The notes under the pieces are model-generated. The model searched no databases, had not been told where the DNA came from, and was given only the letters and a program-made list of their open reading frames with translations. Positions 57,801-64,000 of a stretch of DNA of 64,000 nt are shown piece by piece; position 1 is the stretch's first letter; the number at the start of each line of letters is the position of its first letter. Position numbers and translations under genes: made by a program. This DNA comes from Mytilus galloprovincialis (Eukaryota; Mollusca; Bivalvia; Mytilida; Mytilidae), in contig NC_134851.1 in NCBI RefSeq assembly GCF_965363235.1, forward strand, positions 49,604,833 through 49,668,832, read 5' to 3'.

Positions 57801-58802
57801 TACCGTTTCATTTTATAAAAAAGCTATCATAAATAAACGTATGGGTATCTTCATGAAATAATATCGGATTTTGGAACAAAACGAAAATTTGATGTGGGCA
57901 TTTGACGTTTTTATGACTGCTATTCTTGATAAATTGTTTGGCTTTTTTTTTTTTGGAGGATAGAGTTTTAATGTAATGTCTTGATACAATAGTTGCACTC
58001 CTCAAATAATAAAGTATTTGTTCATATAACGTTGAAAAAAAAATCTAAGAAATATTTCTTTCATTACTGTTTTCCGTTTGCGTGTCTTATAACTGTTTAT
58101 CCGTATAGTTTTTTCGTACAATTTGTCTGCACATTTTTTATTTTCCCTTCTTATGTATAACACACTGTTTGTGCTTACTTCGTCTCGGTAATGATTGTTA
58201 TTACATTTTTCTCATTACCGTGTATGCGTTCGCTTCCCTCGCTAATGATTGTTCATAACCGTGTATCATACAGTGTGTGCGTTTGCTTGTCTCGGTAAAG
58301 ATGGTTCCTTCATTTGACTCATTACAGTTTATGTGTTCGCAAGCCTCATTAAAGATTTCCTTACGCGTGTATCATATTTCGCGTTAATGGTTTCCTTATA
58401 GTTGTCGCATGTCAGTTTATGCGTTCAATTGTATTGTTAATGCATGTATTATACAGCGTTTTCGTGCATTTGATAAATTGATATTGGTTTCTACTTATAT
58501 TGTTACAGACCTGTGTAATCCTGTCTGTCTCATGAATGTATGCACATGTATAACAAAGTGAGTGCGTTCGGGTGACTATTTAGTATGCGTCTCAATACAT
58601 GTAGATGCCAATTTGTGTGTACATTTGTCTAATTACTGTTTGTCCGTCTTTTATTCATCTTTGTCACTTGAAATAGCTTGCAACTGTCTGGCTCTTTTTT
58701 CTCTATATTTGTTATATTTGTATGGAATATGAATGTTTTTATATCTTTCAACAGAAAAAGTTCAATACTTACCCATATTCTTCCACAGCATGAATCTCTC
58801 AT
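51834..58802 (-). CDS. Gene C: membrane-anchored cystine-knot cytokine-like precursor
   Basis: Five exons: 58802-58773, 57730-57660, 55730-55476, 54488-54363, 52005-51834 (30, 71, 255, 126, 172 bp), GT-AG, phases 0,2,2,2. Product 217 aa: tail MRDSCCGRIW, membrane span about 11-29 followed by CYREF, propeptide with ITRENLIKFYPS (shared with B) and ECSFNC (C88, C92), furin-type site RKKR at 101-104, mature domain 105-217. Its nine cysteines are C116, C117, C160, C166, C169, C171, C208, C209 and C211. GLREIVQFND, then EQC, then HLEIDLFYLHGCCKC follow the layout of Spatzle/neurotrophin knots; an IL-17-type knot remains possible. An in-frame ATG also exists 11 codons upstream (58835). I used the start aligned with gene B. 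Introns contain two TIR elements and a large minisatellite. Confidence 0.82.
52740..52995. mobile_element. 256-bp TIR element with 6-bp target duplication
   Basis: Begins CATACCTGCCAACT and ends with the inverted form AGTTTTC... as TTGACAGGTATG. It is flanked by TGTACT at 52734-52739 and 52996-53001. Subterminal GGGGGATTTCCCCC and CCCCCACGGGCATT are also roughly inverted. No ORF. It sits in intron 4 of gene C. Confidence 0.8.
52996..54362. other. Rest of intron 4 of gene C
   Basis: AT-rich. It contains several phrases around TTTCATGG / ACATAATTTCATGG and GTCCATGGGACATCATTTCA that recall each other on both strands, suggesting an old degenerate repeat between about 53,150 and 53,970. No ORF of note. 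Confidence 0.35.
54770..54900 (+). repeat. AAAACCAGGTT-family fragment in intron 3 of gene C
   Basis: GTCTGATCCAAGTCATGAAT, GTTTTCCATTCGTTTTAAGT, GAATTTTCCTCAGACTTTGG follow the family's second half. Confidence 0.6.
55780..56833. repeat. 33-bp minisatellite in intron 2 of gene C
   Basis: Monomer GTAGAACGTGTTCATTGTTT plus AAAGTAATCGTAA, about 33 bp, repeated roughly 25 times with variants. Because 33 is a multiple of three and the monomer lacks stops in several frames, long repetitive ORFs appear on both strands (for example 56150-56542 and 56271-56531, 11-residue periods). They are not genes. The array resumes at 57,400-57,540 beyond the mariner-type insertion. Confidence 0.9.
55901..56000. 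repeat. Truncated duplicate of the mariner-type MITE end
   Basis: CAGTGGAGATTGCTTCTAAT through GAGAAATGTTCTATGACAGT matches the first ~80 bp of the element at 56,834, with the same minisatellite flank (GTGTCCACTGTTTATA) before it. It contains its own small direct and inverted repetition of CAGATTCTGACAG. It arose by duplication of array plus element, not by a separate insertion. Confidence 0.75.
56834..57398. mobile_element. 565-bp Tc1/mariner-type MITE
   Basis: Ends are inverted: CAGTGGAGATTGCTTCTAA and, from the other side, CAGTGGAGATCACTTCTAA. TA lies directly outside each end (56832-56833, 57399-57400), the target duplication of Tc1/mariner elements, and CAGT is a common start for them. 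The body has many GACAGTTCTA-type short repeats in both orientations and no ORF. It is inserted into a monomer of the 33-bp array. Confidence 0.85.
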
Positions 58803-58835
58803 TCTGCTTATATGTTTGTATTTATGCTCTTGCAA

Positions 58836-61429
58836 TATCTAAAATATATTTGAATATTTTTTAGATCTAACATATATATATATATCATGATTAACGTGTA
58901 CAACTGCCGTTGTTAGACAGGTTAGAGGGACTAATTACATATTTTCATACAATCATGGGAAGGAAGAAAACCAATTGGTCCAAACTGGCTCTAATAGCTC
59001 CCTGTTATAACATCCAGACGGAATATTAAATTTTGATATGAAAACCGGCAAAATATTAAAGGAAAACATAATATATCTCTTCTACATGACTAATGTGTTT
59101 AAAATAGAAAATGGCTTTAAATGTAAATTTATCTAAATAAGGTAAATAAGGAGGGTTTTGACATGACATGTTACAAGCTGACCGTATTTAATTGAACACA
59201 TTCAAGATATTGTTCTTCTTTTCTCGTTGATAACTGAACACCACTTTTGACTAAATTCATGAGCAGCACTAGCTACAGTTTCCCTCGCGAAAAAAACTGG
59301 GATCTTTTTTCAATTTGTTACCCTTGTTTTCAAGAAGATTCCTATTATTTTTTAGCTAAATTGTTATGTTTCACACATGCTGTTTTTTAACCCTGTTTTA
59401 CTATTGAATATTTACTTTTTTCTCAAGTGAAAGAAAAATTCAACTTCTATTTAACAAAAGAGGTTTCTATAATTGAATGGGGGATGAAATGGAATGAAAT
59501 TTGACATATATCTTAGTAACAAGGACATCAACGCCATAATATGATTGATATTCTACTAATTAATGTATAATATTGTCTTGTATAAACATTTATGATCATC
59601 TTGGTATATTCTTATTCCCATATAATTCCATACATGTATTTGTACTTACTGTTTTTTGTTTGATTTAATTTTTCCAAGTTTTACTCGAATTCATCAAATA
59701 TAAATAAATATGTCGCATCTTCACTAACAGTTCAGAAATTTTAAACATTTGTTCACCCGTGACTCAGCAATAAATGACTTTTTTATATTAACAATCCTAT
59801 TACTTCCGAAATGTTTTTGAATGTTGGTTGGATGTATTTTTCCGTTTTGAAACATCTGACGTCTTTAAAATGATGTGAATTGTTTACGGAAATTTAACAA
59901 TTATATTTATTGTTTTCTTACTTACATCCGGCTGTAACCGAACTTAATAACACATGTTTACGTTACCCTAGCTTCATGGTACATTAACTATTATTGTTAT
60001 TCGATGAAGTGATAGATATATATAGAAGTTCACAGTTGGATGAAAACTAATTTGATGGGAATGAACAATCGATTGTATATAGTTTGATAATATTAGCGCA
60101 CTCTGAACATGAAAAAGCCATGTTGTTGAATTGTTATTTTATTATTTAATAAAAAAAATTCAAAGTTTATTTATTAACTTCATTTTTTATATTTTTGCTT
60201 TACTGTTATAATAAGAATGGAATGGTGTTTTGAAAACTTTGAAATTGTGACAAATAGAAAAGAAAGGATATCGTCCTTTCATTACACAACATCGGTACTT
60301 GCACAACAAAAAACATGTAAAAGCAAAGTAACAGAGCTTTTATTGATGTTCTTCGTCTAAAATGTCTTCATCTCAAATGTCTTCATCTGAAATGTCTCCA
60401 TCTCAGTCACAGTTTATTTTCCGTAAGATTTATTAGTAGATGTCTTATCTTATAACTTTTGTTTGTCTCCTTGGTCTTCGAATTTATTTTATTTTTAGAT
60501 TTACTATGATGGTAAAGTTTGAACTGTTATTTACATTCAATATATATCAAAAATCATGTTATTATAATTCTTTTTAAATGTTTTTAAGTTAGCTTTTTAT
60601 TAGTTTAAAAGGATTCTCAAAATCAACATATTCTTCTTTATCAATATGGAATTTTGTAAAAATATACCTAGTTTATATTCTTAATTCAGACACTGAATTT
60701 ATTACTTTGAAAGATTCTTAAACAAAAGTTTTATTTCTTGACAAATTCTATAAAATTTAGATATAGTCTTACCGTTTTTCGAAAAATATTTATGAAACGA
60801 TTGGAAATGTACGGACTTTTATATAAGTAGTTGCTATAGAAACTTTTCTACAAACATACCCACATTATTTTAGAAATTTTGAAATCACTTCTAAATTTGG
60901 TATAGAAAATCATCAATAGGAATAGGATTTTCAGTGTGGGACGATATAAGAGCTTACGAACCTAATTTGGGAAACCCTATTACACACGGGTTGTTAATTG
61001 TCCAAAATAAATATCAAAATTAGAAGAAAAAAAATATATTTCGCGAATCAGCATTCAAATAAGATTTATTTGTATCTTGAATGCCTTTGATCATGTGCAT
61101 ATATGATTCAAATTAGATTATTTAAATATTTTCATTAAAATACTCAAATTTGGCTATCACAATATTTTCTATGACACAAAATGTCATTTGTAGTTCTTCA
61201 CTTATTCATCGAAAAACCTGAACCCACCAAACTACATATAACCAATGGAATTGTTTGTTATGACCCGGAAGAAGACGTAAAAATAATGTGATCATTAAAT
61301 AAACATCCGTAATATGTGGGAATAATGATAATAAATATACCATAACTTTCCATTCTTACCATTTACCCTATGGAAATCCATATCATAATATATAATTTCT
61401 TAATGTAATGGATATGGAATAAGTATGTG
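58836..61429. other. Upstream flank of gene C and intergenic DNA
   Basis: AT-rich with a short TA run near 58,875. Short phrases such as TTCATCTGAAATGTC recur near 60,370-60,400 as a tiny tandem repeat (about 12-15 bp, three units). No gene or larger repeat recognised. Confidence 0.45.
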
Positions 61430-61895
61430 ATACAATAACACAGGATGAAATCCCCTCCAAGGGTGACTGGGGAATAGAAATATGGTCACTTGGTCTTCTT
61501 CCAACCGGCAGTAAAACGCTTGCCGAAGTGAGGCGTTTGTTCGGCTGTGCGGGATGTATCAAGTTCGCAGTCACGTCCGGTCAGATTGGGGACGTTAAAT
61601 CAGATGCCTCGTGTAAAAAGAGCGCCACGCTCTTTGCACGTTAAAAACCCTTGTAACAACTCTTTGAGGGGTCCGTAGGTTACCTGTTGCAAGGCAAAAT
61701 TCCTCTCTTTATCCAATATACATGTACCCTCATTTTCCAGTGGCAGTCCAAATTTCCAGGACCATCATCCCAGATGACCTCTATATTTCAAGACCTACCT
61801 ATTATAGTATTTATTGTGAACTTTTTCTCGTCCTGAATATGCATGAAATATTTGCCACTGGACATTAAGCAACCAACAATCAATCAATCAATCAG
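61430..61895 (+). repeat. GC-richer interspersed repeat ending in a (CAAT)n tail
   Basis: Unlike its surroundings in base composition (GGTCTTCTTCCAACCGGCAG, GCGTTTGTTCGGCTGTGCGG, TCACGTCCGGTCAGATTGGG). It ends ATTTGCCACTGGACATTAAG followed by CAATCAATCAATCAATCA at about 61877-61894. A short simple-sequence tail is typical of SINEs. I cannot identify a promoter head with certainty. The minus ORF at 61383-61574 is repeat-derived. Confidence 0.55.
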
Positions 61896-61907
61896 GATGA
61901 AATCTTT

Positions 61908-62405
61908 ATCAATAAAATTGAGAAAGGAAATATGTCAAAGCAACAACCCGACCATAGAGCAGACAACAGCCGAAGGCCACCAATGGGTCTTCAATGTAGC
62001 GAGAAACTTCCGTACCCGTAGGCGTCCTTCAGCTGGCCCCTTAAAAAATATGTTTACTAGTACAGTGATAATGGCCGTCATACTAAACTCCGAATTATAC
62101 ACAAGATACTAAAATTACAAATCATACAAGACTAACAAAGGCCAGAGGCTCCTGACTTGGGACAGGCGCAACATTGCGGCAGGGTTAAACATGATTATGA
62201 GATCTCAACCCTCCCTTATACCTCTAGCCAATGTAGAAAAGTAAAGGCATACAAATACGAACATTAAAATTCAGTTCAAGAGAAGTCCGAGTCCGATTTC
62301 AGAAGATGAAACAAAAGAAAATAAATAAAATGACAATAATACATAAATAACAACAGACTACTAGCAGTTAACTGACAGGCCAGCTCCAGACCTCAATTAA
62401 ACTGA
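61908..62405 (-). mobile_element. Penelope-like tail, first of two tandem copies
   Basis: On the minus strand this is the 3' continuation of the coding remnant at 62,406-63,018. It carries GGGCCTTTGTTAGTC-type sequence, the CACCCG/CGGGTG block, CTATGGTCGGGTTGTTGC and ends in TCTCAATTTTATTG. Explains the ORF at 61843-62112. Confidence 0.7.
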
Positions 62406-63018
62406 TTGAAAGATTATGTCTTCATCATATGAATATCAAGCACAATCCCTCCCGTTAGGGGTTTAGTATCATACTATCATAAAATATTATGAGAAGAACA
62501 TAACCTCTGTCATGCCAACAACTGTTTTTAAATAAATGTGGTTAGTTCCGATGCAAAGACCCTTTAAGTGAATCAATAATAATGCCAAAATATGCAATCT
62601 TTAATGACCTGACAACAGTATCGTAACTATATCCCTTTTCAATAAGTCTGTTTAAAGGTTTTGTAGGTTTTTGAGGTGAATACTGACATTTCTGTGCTTT
62701 ATAATGAATATTACCATAAAAGATTGTGAAATACCTGAACGTATAAGATGTCTGCATGTTGAGTTATATTTACGAATTATTTCCTTATACCGATGATAAA
62801 ATTTAGTAAATGTTTTGACTAGTTTGTGATGTCCAAAACCCTGGTGTAATAATTTTTTCAGTAATACATAAATTTCTCTCGCTAAAATCTAATACGTTGT
62901 TACAAACACGAGCGAATCGTACAAGTTAGATATATAAACACCATAAGATGGTGACAAGGGAACGTCACCATCTAAAAATAGACAATTAACGATAGGAATT
63001 GAAAAATCATCTCTTTTA
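62406..63018 (-). pseudogene. Penelope-like RT C-terminal fragment and 3' region
   Basis: The minus-strand translation begins at the junction with YKRDDFSIPIVN, then PSYGVYISNL, matching the plus-strand fragment at 45,744. Further down, 62542-62757 reads KPTKPLNRLIEKGYSYDTVV in a coding-like frame, then the noncoding CCCTCCCGTTAGGGGTTTAG region. Frameshifts and stops break it. The 5' cut is at the very base where the tail of the next copy (63,019 onward) ends, so the copies are fused head-to-tail. Confidence 0.65.
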
Positions 63019-63534
63019 TAATAAAATTGAGAATGGAAATGGGGAATGTGCCAAAGAGACAACAACCCGACCATAGAGCAGACAACAGCAAAAGGTCACC
63101 AACAGGTCTTCAATGCAACGAGAAATTCTCGCACCCGGAGGCGTCCTTCAGCTGGCCCCTAAACAAATATATACTGGTTCAGTGATAATGAACACCATAC
63201 TAAACTCTAAATTGTACACAAGAAACTAAAAGTTAAAATAATACAAGACTAACAAGAGCCAGAGGCTCCTGACTTGGGACAGAAAAATGCGGTGGGGTTA
63301 AACATGTTTGTGAGATCTCAACCCTCCCCCTATACCTCTAGCCAATGCAGAAAAGTAAATGCATAACAATACGCGCATTAAAATTCAGTTCAAGAGAAGT
63401 CCGAGTCTGATGTCAGAAGATGTAACTAATGAAAATAAACAAAATGACAATAATACATAAATAACATCAGACTACTAGCAGTTAACTGACATGCTAGCTC
63501 CGGACTTCATTTAAACTGATTTAAAAAGTTATGT
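63019..63534 (-). mobile_element. Penelope-like tail, second tandem copy
   Basis: Same order as 61,908-62,405: TCTCAATTTTAT end, GACAACAACCCGACCATAGA, CACCCGGAGGCGTCCTTCAG, CTCCTGACTTGGGACAG, TAACTGACATGCTAGCTCCG. It is interrupted by the SINE-like insertion at 63,535. Confidence 0.75.
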
Positions 63535-63906
63535 TCGTTCTTATGTTGTACTGTTATACCACTGTCCCAGGTTAGGGGGAGGGTTGGGATCCCGATAACA
63601 TGTTTAACCCCGCCACAGTATTTATGTATGTGCCTGTCCCAAGTCAAGAGCCTGTAATTCAGTGGTTGTCGTTTGTTTATGTGTTACATATTTGTTTTTC
63701 GTTCATTTTTTTACATAAATAAGGCCGTTAGTTTTCTCGTTTGAATTGTTTTACATTGTCTTATTGGGGCCTTTTATAGCTCACTATGCGGTATGGGCTT
63801 TGCTCATTGTTGAAGGACGTACGGTGACCTATAGTTGTTAATGTCTTAGTTATTTTGGTCTTTTGTGAATTGTTGTCTCATTGGCAATCATACCACATCT
63901 TTTTTA
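63535..63906 (+). mobile_element. Complete SINE-like insertion, 372 bp, with TSD and empty site
   Basis: Runs from TCGTTCTTATGTTGTACTGT to ACCACATCTTTTTTA. It is flanked by TATGT at 63530-63534 and 63907-63911. The paralogous unit at 62,415-62,419 has a single TATGT and no insert, giving an empty-site control. It is the reference copy for the family found at 4.7, 16.5, 18.9, 22.2, 31.3, 33.6, 38.5 and 51.2 kb. No ORF; a T-rich 3' end suggests retroposition (inference). Confidence 0.85.
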
Positions 63907-64000
63907 TATGTCTTCATCATATGAATATCAGGCACAATCCTCCCCGTGAGGGGTTTAGTATCATACCATCATAACATATATGAGAAGAACAAAATTCGTG
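63907..64000 (-). mobile_element. Penelope-like 3' region, continues past the window
   Basis: GTCTTCATCATATGAATATC, GCACAATCCTCCCCGTGAGG, GGTTTAGTATCATACCATCA; parallel to 62,418-62,500. It is the upstream part of the second tandem copy. Confidence 0.7.

Noticed and set aside
1..64000. tRNA or rRNA genes
   Set aside because: I noticed no sequence with convincing A and B box plus cloverleaf, but a tRNA search program would be needed to exclude them.

Overview
The window is AT-rich, intron-rich eukaryotic DNA. Its repeats, its intron structure and a Mab-21/cGAS-like gene point to a mollusc, most likely a mytilid mussel. That placement is recognition of sequence style, not a database match. Genes are sparse and most of the window is introns, intergenic DNA and mobile-element debris.

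Layout: (1) Positions 1-5.7 kb hold repeats, including a 50-bp minisatellite and a pentanucleotide microsatellite, and no convincing gene. (2) At 5,770-7,713 (-) is one long intact exon for a Mab-21-domain / cGAS-like nucleotidyltransferase. (3) At 8.9-13.5 kb is a segmental duplication; one copy carries a 350-bp tandem array, followed by a strong palindrome. (4) From 14.8 to 58.8 kb three paralogous five-exon genes lie on the minus strand (A 14,764-21,454; B 26,420-33,958; C 51,834-58,802). I assembled them by hand from short exons. Each encodes a 214-219 aa type II membrane protein: a very short cytosolic tail, one membrane span, a propeptide, a furin-type site (A and C only) and a C-terminal cystine-knot-like domain ending in CCKC, resembling Spatzle/neurotrophin or IL-17-type ligands. 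Exon lengths and intron phases (0,2,2,2) are nearly identical, which is strong evidence of tandem duplication. (5) Between B and C lie a foldback element (39,972-40,850), a 5'-truncated jockey/CR1-like LINE with two frameshifts (42.2-45.15 kb), Penelope-like retroelement pieces and a broken virus-like ORF (49.8-50.4 kb). (6) Gene C introns hold two small TIR elements and a 33-bp minisatellite. (7) The last 2.5 kb holds head-to-tail retroelement 3' ends, one interrupted by a SINE-like insertion with a clean target-site duplication.

Functional reading (inference): a Mab-21/cGLR-type nucleotidyltransferase, a plausible innate sensor, lies about 7 kb from a tandem family of membrane-anchored cystine-knot ligands. 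All are on one strand. The neighbourhood could be an immune or signalling cluster, but nothing in the sequence shows that the genes act together.
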